From: JANXLS01 sp035308565
Lineage (GTDB): Bacteria; Planctomycetota; SZUA-567; H5-PLA8
Direction: 5' to 3'
DNA: 64,000 nt
NCBI GenBank assembly: GCA_035308565.1
Contig: DATGGK010000184.1
Location: 1-64,000 of the forward strand
This document shows, one piece after another, positions 8,280 to 16,344 of the stretch. The notes beneath the pieces are model-generated. The model was given only the letters and a program-made list of their open reading frames with translations, was not told the DNA's origin and did not search any database. Positions within the stretch are counted from its first letter, which is position 1. Each line of letters begins with the position of its first letter. The position numbers and the translations under genes were made by a program.

Positions 8280-11012
8280 TTACTTCAACATCCCCCCCAG
8301 CCCCTCCTTCACCGCCGCCAGCGCCGCCGCCAGTTTTCCCGCGTCTGTCCCGCCGCCTTGCGCCATGTCGGGTTTACCGCCGCCTTTGCCGCCGACTTTT
8401 GGCGCGAGGTCCTTCAATAGATTTCCGGCGTGGCCGCCGCGTTTTACGATTTCGGGGGAAAAACTTACCAGCAGAGCAACTTTGCCATCCTTCGTGCCGG
8501 CGAGGACGACCGCGCCTTCGGGCAGATTTTTGCGGATGCCGTCGAGCGTTGTACGCAAGCCGGCTGCGTCGGCGTTATCGACGTGAGCGGCGAGGAGTTT
8601 TGCGCCTTTGACTTCGACGACCTGGTTGAGCAACTCGCCGGCAGCCAAGTTTGCTGCCTTCTTGCGCAGGCTTTCCAACTCGCGATTCAACGCGGCGTTT
8701 TCATCTTGCAGCGCGACGAAGCGTTCCTTTACGGCTTCGCGTTTTGTCTTCAACATCAGCGCGAGATTGTTGAGCATCTCATCGGTGCGCCGCGCGTCGG
8801 CGACGGCTGCGGCGCCGGTCAGCGCTTCGATGCGGCGCACGCCCGCGGCGACGCTCGATTCGCTCACGATGCGGCAGTAGCCGATCTGGCCCGTCGTTTT
8901 GCAATGCGTGCCGCCGCACAATTCGATGCTCGGCCCCATCTGCACGACGCGGACGCGGTCGCCGTATTTTTCGCCGAAGAGCGCCATCGCGCCGCGCGCG
9001 CGCGCTTCGGCAATCGGCAGTTCCTGCGTATCGACCGGATAATCGCTCGTGACCATTGCGTTGACGCGCGCTTCGATTTCGGCAAGCTGCTCAGGCTTGA
9101 TCTGCTCGAAATGCGTGAAATCAAAACGCAGCCGCTCCGGCGAAACCAGCGACCCGCGCTGTTCGACATGCGTGCCCAACACGCCGCGCAGCGCGTTATG
9201 CAGCAGATGCGTGGCGCTGTGATTTTTGAGCGTCGGCGCGCGGTGAAGCGGATCGACTTCGGCAGTGACCAGCGCACCGACTTTCAATTCGTCGTGAAGC
9301 TCGACGCGATGCAAAATCAAGCCTTCCGCTTTCTGCGTGTCGAGGACGCGGTGTGCGATTTTGTGTTTGGTCATGTCGGGCTTGTCGGCAATCTCCAGCC
9401 AGCCTTTGTCGCCGACCTGCCCGCCGCTTTCGCCATAAAAAGGAGACTGGTCGAGCAGCACGATTGCTTCGCCGGAGGCGGCGTCGTCCTTGAGCGCGTT
9501 GTTCTGCGCGATGGCCAGCACTTTTGCGGGTGCGCTGAGCGAATCATAGCCCCGGAAGACGGTCGGTTTGCCGGCGAATTTCTTTTTGATTTCGGCAACG
9601 GGTCCGGATTCGAAAATTTCTTTGGACATCGTGGAGCCTTGCTGGCTGCGCTTCGCGGCTTCTTCGAGTTCCTGTTTGAACGCCGCGATATCAACGGTGA
9701 ATCCCTGTGCCTCGGCCAGTTCGTTTGTGATCTCAATTGGAACGCCGAAGGTGTCCCACAATTTGAACGCCGCCGCGCCCGAAATTTTGCGCTGATCCTT
9801 CGCATTCAAATCGGCAATGATCTCGTTGAAGTGCTGGCGGCCTGCATTGAGCGTTCGATTGAACGCGTTCTCCTCCTCCTCAATCAACCGCAAAATCGTC
9901 CCCTCGCGCGGCCCATGCAATTCCGGATAGCCGACGCTCATCTGCTTGATCACCACGCGCGCGACTTTCGCGAGGAATGGTTCGGTGATCCCCAATTCGC
10001 GCCCGTCCAGAATCGCGCGGCGCATCAGGCGCCGCACGACGTAATTGCGGCCTTCGTTTTTCGGCGCGACGCCGTCGGCGATGCAGAAGACCGCGGCGCG
10101 CGCGTGGTCCGTGATGCGCCTCATGCGGCGGCCGTCGTCGCTGGCGGATTCGTATTTCTTGCCGGCGATGCGCGCGACTTCCCCGACGATCGGAAAGAGC
10201 AGGTCGATTTCGAAATTGGTGCTCTTGCCTTGAATCACGCGCGCGATGCGCTCGAGGCCGTCGCCGACGTCGATGTTCTGGCGGCCGAGCGGCTCGAGCT
10301 TGCCGACACCCACTCTGTTGAATTGCGTGAAGACTTTGTTGCCGATTTCGACGTAGCGCTGCGGGTCCTTCGAATCCGCCACCGGTTCCGGCGCGCCTTG
10401 CTCGGGCTTGGTGTCGTAATACATCTCGCTGCACGGCCCGCACGGCCCGTTCGGCCCGTCGCTCGGCGCGTTGGCCGGCCAGAAATTATCCTTGTCGCCG
10501 TATTTGTAGATGCGCCATGAGCCGTCTTTGTTCTGCAACTCCGGCGCGTTCTGCATCCAGAACTTTTCCGCCTCTTCGTCCGGGCCGATGCCCAGCGCTG
10601 CATTGCCTCCATAAATGGTGACGCTCAGGCGGTCCTTCTCAAGGCCCAGGCCTTGTTTTGGATCGGTGGTGAACAGCCACGCCCACGCGATCGCGTCCTT
10701 CTTGAAATAATCGCCGAACGAAAAGTTGCCGAGCATTTCGAAGAACGTGTGATGATTCGGCGTGCGGCCGACGTTTTCGATGTCGCCGGTGCGGATGCAT
10801 TTCTGGACGGTGACGGCGCGCTGCTGCGGATGGTCGATTTTCGCGCGGCCCATGAAATGATCTTTGAACTGATTCATCCCCGCGCCGGTAAAGAGCACGC
10901 TCGGATCGTTCCGCGGCACCAGCGAATCGGAGGCGACGTGCTTGTGTCCGCGCTCCACAAAAAACGCAATCCAGCGCCGGCGGATTTCATCGGTGGTCAA
11001 AAACTGAGGCAT
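8280..11012 (-). CDS. alaS: Alanyl-tRNA synthetase
   Basis: 910 residues, normal length. It charges tRNA-Ala. The class II catalytic core is at the N-terminus (FTGAGMNQFKDHFMG; NVGRTPNHHTFFEMLGNFSFGDYFK; GNKVFTQFNR). The editing domain carries HSATHLLHNAL (HxxxH zinc site) and CGGTHCKTTGQIG. The C-terminus is a DHHA1-like Gly-rich domain (GGKGGGKPDMAQGGGTD). The ATG at 11012 has AAGGA about nine bases upstream and matches the family start (Q-F-L-T-T-D-E-I-R). The large forward-strand open frame here is a shadow. It ends about 110 bases before the vapBC-like pair and looks monocistronic. Confidence 0.97.
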   Translation of the reverse strand: MPQFLTTDEIRRRWIAFFVERGHKHVASDSLVPRNDPSVLFTGAGMNQFKDHFMGRAKIDHPQQRAVTVQKCIRTGDIENVGRTPNHHTFFEMLGNFSFGDYFKKDAIAWAWLFTTDPKQGLGLEKDRLSVTIYGGNAALGIGPDEEAEKFWMQNAPELQNKDGSWRIYKYGDKDNFWPANAPSDGPNGPCGPCSEMYYDTKPEQGAPEPVADSKDPQRYVEIGNKVFTQFNRVGVGKLEPLGRQNIDVGDGLERIARVIQGKSTNFEIDLLFPIVGEVARIAGKKYESASDDGRRMRRITDHARAAVFCIADGVAPKNEGRNYVVRRLMRRAILDGRELGITEPFLAKVARVVIKQMSVGYPELHGPREGTILRLIEEEENAFNRTLNAGRQHFNEIIADLNAKDQRKISGAAAFKLWDTFGVPIEITNELAEAQGFTVDIAAFKQELEEAAKRSQQGSTMSKEIFESGPVAEIKKKFAGKPTVFRGYDSLSAPAKVLAIAQNNALKDDAASGEAIVLLDQSPFYGESGGQVGDKGWLEIADKPDMTKHKIAHRVLDTQKAEGLILHRVELHDELKVGALVTAEVDPLHRAPTLKNHSATHLLHNALRGVLGTHVEQRGSLVSPERLRFDFTHFEQIKPEQLAEIEARVNAMVTSDYPVDTQELPIAEARARGAMALFGEKYGDRVRVVQMGPSIELCGGTHCKTTGQIGYCRIVSESSVAAGVRRIEALTGAAAVADARRTDEMLNNLALMLKTKREAVKERFVALQDENAALNRELESLRKKAANLAAGELLNQVVEVKGAKLLAAHVDNADAAGLRTTLDGIRKNLPEGAVVLAGTKDGKVALLVSFSPEIVKRGGHAGNLLKDLAPKVGGKGGGKPDMAQGGGTDAGKLAAALAAVKEGLGGMLK

Positions 11013-11094
11013 GAGGGCGGTTCCTTTATTCTGCACGCAAGCGAACCGACAAAAAATACGGGGAAGGCGGGAAAATTAAACTGGAAAATGGGGA

Positions 11095-11352
11095 TTACGG
11101 GATTGGGCAAATGATGGGGATGGCTTGATTCTTGTTTCGGCGGTAGATTTTGAAATCCGTCGAGTCCGCGGTGATGACGGAATGATTGGGAAAAAGCTCG
11201 CCCATGCGACAGCGATCGGCGAGATCGGGCTTTAAATTCGCATATTTTCTCGCGAGCAGTTTAATTTCGGCCCAGTGATATTTGCTTTTAGGGGAGCGAA
11301 GAGAGAGCTTGTGGATAACATCGGTCATGGTATCAGAGGTGCAAGAGGGCAA
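11095..11352 (-). pseudogene. Probable remnant of a PIN-domain gene (C-terminal part only)
   Basis: The 85-codon frame (or 77 codons from the ATG at 11328) has a C-terminal half that reads like the end of a PIN domain: ARKYANLKPDLADRCRMGEL corresponds to the Tyr-Ala-x-x-x-x-D-L-A-D segment, and VITADSTDFKIYRRNKNQ to the final (T/A)-D-x-x-D-F strand. The N-terminal half with the first catalytic Asp is missing, and no frame upstream supplies it. It may be a decayed VapC-like gene, though a small intact protein cannot be excluded. Confidence 0.45.
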
Positions 11353-11489
11353 GCACCGAAACCTTTGATTTTTTCACGACTCAACGGGGCGAACGAAATT
11401 CAACGGCCGGCTTGCTTCGGTGTGCGGTTTCAGGGAACGCGGGCGCTATCGTGGCTCCGCGATTCCGCCTATAAAGTGGGACTACGAAC

Positions 11490-14400
11490 ATGGCTCGACG
11501 AAAAACAAACGAGCACACGCCGGCCGGCCAGCTCTTTACAGATGAGTTGCCGGAAGGCGGCGTGCTCATTATTCGGGCGGCGCCTGCGGATGCTGAGACG
11601 GCACGGGCTGCGATTCCATCGGAAGGGCATGAGCGCGCGCTCGGTCCGTTTGATTTGACGGCGAGCCAGACTGAGGCTCTCGATCTCACCGGCAACCGCG
11701 TGATTTCGGCGAGCGCGGGGACGGGGAAGACGCACACGCTCACGGCGCTTTTTTTGGCGCTGATCGAAGGGCGCATCGAACCGGGCGGGAAATTGCTGGC
11801 TGAAAGCGAGTGGCTTGCGCGCGCGCATGCGGAAAAATTGCATCCGATGCATCCGGGCGACATCGTGGCGGTGACGTTCACGGACAAGGCTGCGACGGAG
11901 CTGCTGGAGCGCGCGCGAAAAGGGCTGGACCAGGAATTGAAGCGCGCGGATTTGCCGGAGAAATTGAAGGACCATTTGGCGCGCTGCCGCAAGGAATTAT
12001 ACAGCGCGCCGGTTTCGACGATCCACGCATTTTGCGCGCGAATGCTGCGCGAGGCCGGCGCGGGCGGCACGGCGCCGGCGGGCTTCAAAGTGCTGGAACA
12101 AGAGGAGGCCGGCGAACTGTACGAGGCGGCGCTTTCCGCGGCAGCGGCGGAGTTGCTTGAGTCGGAGCAGCATCCGCATTTTCAGAAACTCGTCCAGGAA
12201 TCGGGCGTGTTTACGCAGCGCACGGGCATCGCCGAGATTGGCCGCAAGCTGTTGGACGCGCTGCGCACGCGCGGATTCGGGCCGGATGAATTGCGTTCGA
12301 AAAATCCGGCGACGTTCGAAGACGTACTGTGCGACTTCGAAAGTTTTTATGATCGGCTCGCGGCGATTCCCGATGCCGGACGGAGCCGGCCAAGCGCGGA
12401 AGCGCGCGCGCGCTGCGCTGCACGAAAGTTGCCGGCGACATTGGACGAAGCGCGGACGATGGTGCTGGAATTGTACACGCTGCTGAACACGCCCAGCGGC
12501 GGGTTGGCGGCGTGGGCGGAAAAGGCCGGTTTGGAAAATCATTTCGATCGCACGCTGCACGCGGCCAACGCGCCGTTTGCCGATGCGCTGGCGGATTATG
12601 CGGCGCGCGTGAAACAAAAATACGCGGAGGCCAAGCGCAAAGCGGGCGGCGTGGATTATGACGATCTGCTGATCGGGTGCCGCGAACTACTGCGCCCCGC
12701 AGACAAGAGTGTCTGCGCCACCGATGGGGACAAGAATGTCCGCGCCGCCGGCAATTATCAGTTCGTGCTGATCGACGAATACCAGGACACCAACCCGCTG
12801 CAGCGCGATATTTTCTATGAGGTCGCTTTTCCCGACGGCGTGTTTGACGGGCCACCGCGGCTGGGAGTGGTGGGCGACACGAAGCAGTCCATTTACCGCT
12901 TCCGCGGTGCGGAATCGGCAATAATGGAGGATGCCGAACAGAACTTTGCGCGGGCGCCGCTGCGCGAGAATTTTCGCAGCCGCAAAAAGCTGATCGATTT
13001 CTTCAATGCGTTTTTCGAATTCGCGTGGCCGGAGCGCGCGGGCGCGCAGCACTATGACGCCGACGACAAACTCGAAGCCGGCGGGAGCGGCGAGCGCCAC
13101 GCGTGGGACGGCCCCGCGGGCGAAGCTATCTGCTGGGAAAAGGACGACGTGCCCGGCGCGGAGTCGCACCGCCAGCAACAGGCATTCGCGGCGGCGCGGC
13201 GGATTCGGACGCTGGTTGCGCCGGCGCCGCAAAGCACGCTGACGCGTCCAAAAATTTGGGACAAGATAACGAATAAACTGCGCGAAGAAATACGCTACGG
13301 CGACATCGCGATTCTGTCGCGCAGCTTGAAGCACATCCGCATTCCGCTGCAACTGGCGCTGTCATCGCTGCGCATTCCCTTTCGAATGCTCGGCGGGGTG
13401 AGCTTTTTTGCGCGGCAGGAAGTGATCGACGTGACGAATCTGTGGGCGGCGGCGTGCGAGGCGAGCGATTCGTACGCGGTCGCGGGACTGCTGCGCTCGC
13501 CGTTTGTGGGACTGAGCGACGCGGGGTTGTGGCGCTGCGCGGGCCGGCTGGAAGCCGGCGCTCCATTGGCGCAGACGGTTTTACTCTGCGCGGGCGATGC
13601 GGATTTTTGCGCGACGTTGAATGCGGAAGACGCGAGCGCGTTGCAGCGCGGGGCGAAAATGCTGGCGCGCTTGAGCGCATGGCGCGGGCGGCGGACGGCG
13701 TTTGAGATATTGGATTGGGCCTTGATCGAGAGCGGATTTTTGAGCGTGCAGGCGATGCAGCCGCGCGGCGAAGTGGCGGTGGCGGCGGTGCGCAAGCTGA
13801 TCGAAATCGCGCGCGGGTACGAGGCGCGCGGCAACCGGCACCTCAGCGATTTCGTGCGCTGGCTGCGCAAACGCGCGGACGCGGAGTGGGACGACCCGGG
13901 CGGATCGGGCGGGCCGGAACTGACTGCGGATTTGCCAGCGGACGAGGACGACGCGGTGCAGATCGGCACCATTCATTCGGCGAAAGGGCTTGAGTTTCCA
14001 ATCGTGTTTCTAGCGGACGCAGGCGCGGCGAGTCCGCCGATGAACAGTTGGGCGCTGTATTCGCCGGCGAACGGGCTGGGGCTGCGGCTCGGTTCGGCGC
14101 TGGACGGCTTGGCGGCGGCGTCCGATTGGGCCCATCGCGAAAACGCGAAGCGCGAAGCGGAGGACGAGGACGCCGAGCGGCTGCGGCTGCTTTACGTGGC
14201 GCTGACGCGTGCGCGCGATTATCTCGTGGTGCTGGGTGAGGCCAAAGCTAAGAGCAGCGAATCGAATTGGCGCAAGAAGATCGACGATTTTCGCGCGAAG
14301 AGTCCGGAGATGCTCGTCGAAGTTCAGGCAAAGGACGCGCAGATTCGCGCGGCGCACGCGGGGGATGAGACGGGGTTGCTGGTGTTTGAAGGGGGCACGG

Positions 14401-15473
14401 CGCGGGTGCGCGAAGAGTTTGCGCCGAAGGGTGCGCGGGCGCTGGATGAGGAATTGCTGGCGGCGCGCGACCCCGCAGACAGGAATGTCTGCGCCGCCAG
14501 GCCTGATTTGCGGGTGAGTGTTTCGCGGCTGGCGCTGTGGTTGTGGTGTCCGCGGCGGGCGGCGTTTGCGGCGTGGGGAACTGTAGGACGGGCCTCCGAG
14601 CCCGTCCAGGCGCGGGCAGCAAGTGCGCAAACGGCCGCGAATGACGGTGCATCAACGCAGGATGTCGAACAGGATGTCACCGGGCAGACGGATTCGAACG
14701 AGCTGGAAGAGGAGAGTATGGGCGCGCGGGCGCTGGGGATTGCGGCGCATGCGGCGTTGGAAGCGGTTTTTGGCGCGGACGATCCGGAATCACTCGAAGC
14801 GGAGAAAGCCGCGGCGGAGAGTTTTGAACGCGTGCTGAATGAGACGGGAGACGGGAGACTGGAGACCGGAGATAGGAACCAGCAGGCGAGCGTGCTCGCG
14901 CGAGTCATGGCGCTGGCAAGATCGGAGTGGGGGCGCTCGATTGCAGCGCTGACGGCGGAAGAGCGGCGCGTCGAGACGCCGTTCCGCTGGCGCGTGACTA
15001 TAGAAGGCGGCGCGCGCGTGACGCTGACGGGGCAGATCGATTTGATGGCGAAGCTCGCGCCGGAAAAATGGCAGGTGGTGGATTACAAGCTCGCCAGCGC
15101 GCGCGGAAAATCCAGCGAATCGGAAACGCTGACGCGCTACGCCTGGCAGGCGGGATTGTACGCGCGGGCGGCGGCCGAGATTCTGAAGACGGATGCGGCC
15201 AATGTCGAGCCGGCGCTGGCGTTTTTGCGCGATGATCCGCTGGAGGCGCGAAGCATAGCGCAGTTCGGACACGACGCGTTTGGCGACGCGACGTTGCGTG
15301 CGGCGCTGGCGCAATTCGCGGAATCGTCGCGCGCCGCAAATCCGTTGGAGCGGATCGCGCAGGTTTGGTTTCCGAAGGACGATGCTCCACGCGCGCGGAA
15401 TGCGGAGTTGTGCCGTGCGCATGGGTGTGCATTTGTGGGACAGTGTTTTGGAAGCCGGGAGCAGCGCGATTAA
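11490..15473 (+). CDS. UvrD/AddA-like superfamily 1 helicase with C-terminal RecB-type nuclease
   Basis: 1327 residues. Helicase motifs are in order: Walker A SASAGTGKT (73-81), VTFTDKAA, LIDEYQDTN (Walker B), VVGDTKQSIYRFRGAE, TIHSAKGLEFP and LLYVALTRARDYL. The last 320 residues are a PD-(D/E)XK nuclease: GIAAHAALE, GQIDLMAK, VVDYKLA and the QxxxY box WQAGLYA. A Cys in LWLWCPRR plus the C-terminal C-x4-C-x5-C suggest an iron-sulfur staple as in AddB/Cas4-type nucleases. It probably processes double-strand ends for recombination. AddB is not in the window. Oddity: five short repeat elements common in this genome's spacers are read in frame here (12695-12749, 13543-13564, 14471-14498, 14583-14607, 14841-14875). 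The ATG at 11490 has only a weak ribosome site. Confidence 0.87.
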   Translation: MARRKTNEHTPAGQLFTDELPEGGVLIIRAAPADAETARAAIPSEGHERALGPFDLTASQTEALDLTGNRVISASAGTGKTHTLTALFLALIEGRIEPGGKLLAESEWLARAHAEKLHPMHPGDIVAVTFTDKAATELLERARKGLDQELKRADLPEKLKDHLARCRKELYSAPVSTIHAFCARMLREAGAGGTAPAGFKVLEQEEAGELYEAALSAAAAELLESEQHPHFQKLVQESGVFTQRTGIAEIGRKLLDALRTRGFGPDELRSKNPATFEDVLCDFESFYDRLAAIPDAGRSRPSAEARARCAARKLPATLDEARTMVLELYTLLNTPSGGLAAWAEKAGLENHFDRTLHAANAPFADALADYAARVKQKYAEAKRKAGGVDYDDLLIGCRELLRPADKSVCATDGDKNVRAAGNYQFVLIDEYQDTNPLQRDIFYEVAFPDGVFDGPPRLGVVGDTKQSIYRFRGAESAIMEDAEQNFARAPLRENFRSRKKLIDFFNAFFEFAWPERAGAQHYDADDKLEAGGSGERHAWDGPAGEAICWEKDDVPGAESHRQQQAFAAARRIRTLVAPAPQSTLTRPKIWDKITNKLREEIRYGDIAILSRSLKHIRIPLQLALSSLRIPFRMLGGVSFFARQEVIDVTNLWAAACEASDSYAVAGLLRSPFVGLSDAGLWRCAGRLEAGAPLAQTVLLCAGDADFCATLNAEDASALQRGAKMLARLSAWRGRRTAFEILDWALIESGFLSVQAMQPRGEVAVAAVRKLIEIARGYEARGNRHLSDFVRWLRKRADAEWDDPGGSGGPELTADLPADEDDAVQIGTIHSAKGLEFPIVFLADAGAASPPMNSWALYSPANGLGLRLGSALDGLAAASDWAHRENAKREAEDEDAERLRLLYVALTRARDYLVVLGEAKAKSSESNWRKKIDDFRAKSPEMLVEVQAKDAQIRAAHAGDETGLLVFEGGTARVREEFAPKGARALDEELLAARDPADRNVCAARPDLRVSVSRLALWLWCPRRAAFAAWGTVGRASEPVQARAASAQTAANDGASTQDVEQDVTGQTDSNELEEESMGARALGIAAHAALEAVFGADDPESLEAEKAAAESFERVLNETGDGRLETGDRNQQASVLARVMALARSEWGRSIAALTAEERRVETPFRWRVTIEGGARVTLTGQIDLMAKLAPEKWQVVDYKLASARGKSSESETLTRYAWQAGLYARAAAEILKTDAANVEPALAFLRDDPLEARSIAQFGHDAFGDATLRAALAQFAESSRAANPLERIAQVWFPKDDAPRARNAELCRAHGCAFVGQCFGSREQRD
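12695..12749. repeat. Two tandem palindromic units inside the helicase gene
   Basis: GCAGACA (12699-12705) pairs with TGTCTGC (12710-12716), and GGACA (12728-12732) pairs with TGTCC (12737-12741). Both have four-base loops and a trailing GCGCC-Pu-CC. They are read as the residues ADKSVCATDGDKNVRAAG just before the Walker B motif. The first shares almost its whole sequence with 14471-14498. Confidence 0.75.
13543..13564. repeat. Palindromic element inside the helicase gene, shared with the glycosyltransferase gene
   Basis: Seven-base arms GCCGGCT and AGCCGGC around GGA, followed by GCTCC. It is read in frame as AGRLEAGAP. The reverse complement recurs at 40385-40406 with one mismatch in 22. 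Confidence 0.75.
14471..14498. repeat. Second copy of the GCAGACA palindrome inside the helicase gene
   Basis: GCAGACA (14475-14481), loop GGAA, TGTCTGC (14486-14492), with the same CCCC prefix and GCC-GCC suffix as the copy at 12695. It is read as DPADRNVCAAR between the helicase and nuclease parts. Confidence 0.75.
14583..14607. repeat. GGACGGGC palindrome inside the helicase gene
   Basis: GGACGGGC (14586-14593) pairs with GCCCGTCC (14600-14607). It is read in frame as VGRASEPVQ just after the CPRR cysteine motif. Confidence 0.65.
14841..14875. repeat. Heptad tandem repeat inside the helicase gene
   Basis: Five 7-bp units (GAGACGG, GAGACGG, GAGACTG, GAGACCG, GAGATAG) read as ETGDGRLETGDR. 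The same heptad family lies in spacers at 28185-28216 and 59728-59773. Confidence 0.7.
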
Positions 15474-15598
15474 TCAATCTCGCGAAGAGGCGAATTTACA
15501 CAATGTCTAAAACGTAATCTATTTATCAGTTTAATCCAAAGCATTTTGATCGTGATTTTTTTGCAAATCTGGGTTGCAATTCCGAAAAGCGCCGCTAA

Positions 15599-15616
15599 AA
15601 ACCAACCAGTCGGTTT
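15599..15616. promoter_or_regulatory. TetR operator 1, upstream of the tetR gene
   Basis: The imperfect 18-bp palindrome AAACCAACCAGTCGGTTT lies 42 bases before the tetR start. It matches the site at 16287-16304 at 14 of 18 positions, including the core ACC-x-ACCAGT-x-GGT. This implies autoregulation. Confidence 0.65.
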
Positions 15617-15657
15617 GATTATCCCAAACGCAAATAAGCACTTCGAGGAATTTCGTG

Positions 15658-16257
15658 ATGGCCATGCGACCGGGCACGAAGATGACCTTACGTGGAGAGC
15701 AGACGCGGGATCAGATCATTCAGGCGGCGCGGAAGCTCTTCACGGATCGCGGGTACCACAGCACCAGCCTCTACGACCTTTTCGATCACGCTGAAACCAC
15801 CAAAGGTGCGTTCTTCCATCACTGGAAGACCAAAGAAGACTTGGCGATGTCGATCTATGAACGACTGGAAGGGTTTTTTCAGTCGAATTTCTTCTGTATA
15901 CTGGAGGAGCCTGGGCGCGCTCGGGAAAAGATCGAGCGCGTCATAAACCTTGTATCTCAAGTGAGTAATGGAGATGGAAGCTACGGGCGGTTGTTCGCGA
16001 TGTGGTGCATCGAACTGACCGAGGACGAGGAGCAGATAGGCCCCGCCGTTCATAGATTGAAGGTGCGCTGGTTCAGCTTTTGGAAGGAATTGATTACGCG
16101 GGCTCAGGAGGCCAAGGACATGCGCTCCGATATTTCCGCTGAAAATTTGAGTTTTCTTGTGGTTTCGGCGATCTTCGGCGTCCTTCTGATGAAACGAAAG
16201 GGAGACGCGGAAAGTCAAAACACCTACGAAGCTTTAAGATGTGCGATTTTGACATAA
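15658..16257 (+). CDS. TetR/AcrR-family transcriptional repressor
   Basis: 199 residues. The N-terminal helix-turn-helix is clear: EQTRDQIIQAARKLFTDRGY, STSLYDLFDHAETTKGAFFHHWKTKEDL, with the typical G-(A/S)-(F/L)-Y/F-H-x-F/W-x-x-K end. The ligand domain (about 80-199) is of unknown specificity. GTG at 15655, ATG at 15658 and ATG at 15664 are all possible starts; a CGAGGAA-like site seven bases back favours 15658. A palindromic operator precedes it. A second near-identical operator follows its stop, directly at the promoter of the structured RNA (16314 on), so the visible regulated targets are tetR itself and that RNA. No efflux pump or enzyme gene lies next to it. Confidence 0.88.
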   Translation: MAMRPGTKMTLRGEQTRDQIIQAARKLFTDRGYHSTSLYDLFDHAETTKGAFFHHWKTKEDLAMSIYERLEGFFQSNFFCILEEPGRAREKIERVINLVSQVSNGDGSYGRLFAMWCIELTEDEEQIGPAVHRLKVRWFSFWKELITRAQEAKDMRSDISAENLSFLVVSAIFGVLLMKRKGDAESQNTYEALRCAILT

Positions 16258-16286
16258 ATGAAAAGATTTTTCAGATTTTTGCGAAG

Positions 16287-16304
16287 AAACCGACCAGTTG
16301 GTCG
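16287..16304. promoter_or_regulatory. TetR operator 2, at the promoter of the structured RNA
   Basis: The 18-bp site AAACCGACCAGTTGGTCG contains the perfect half-site pair CGACCA/TGGTCG (16291-16304). It ends ten bases before the TTGACA box at 16314, so a bound repressor would block RNA polymerase. It shares 14 of 18 bases with operator 1. Confidence 0.7.
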
Positions 16305-16313
16305 TCTAAATAA

Positions 16314-16342
16314 TTGACAGACCGATAATGATGTGGTTAACT
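16314..16342 (+). promoter_or_regulatory. Candidate sigma-70 promoter of the structured RNA
   Basis: A perfect -35 box TTGACA (16314-16319), a 17-base spacer and a weak -10 TTAACT (16337-16342). A better -10-like GATAAT (16324-16329) has no good -35 partner. Either way transcription would start near 16345-16350, or a few bases earlier. Confidence 0.5.
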
Positions 16343-16344
16343 GA

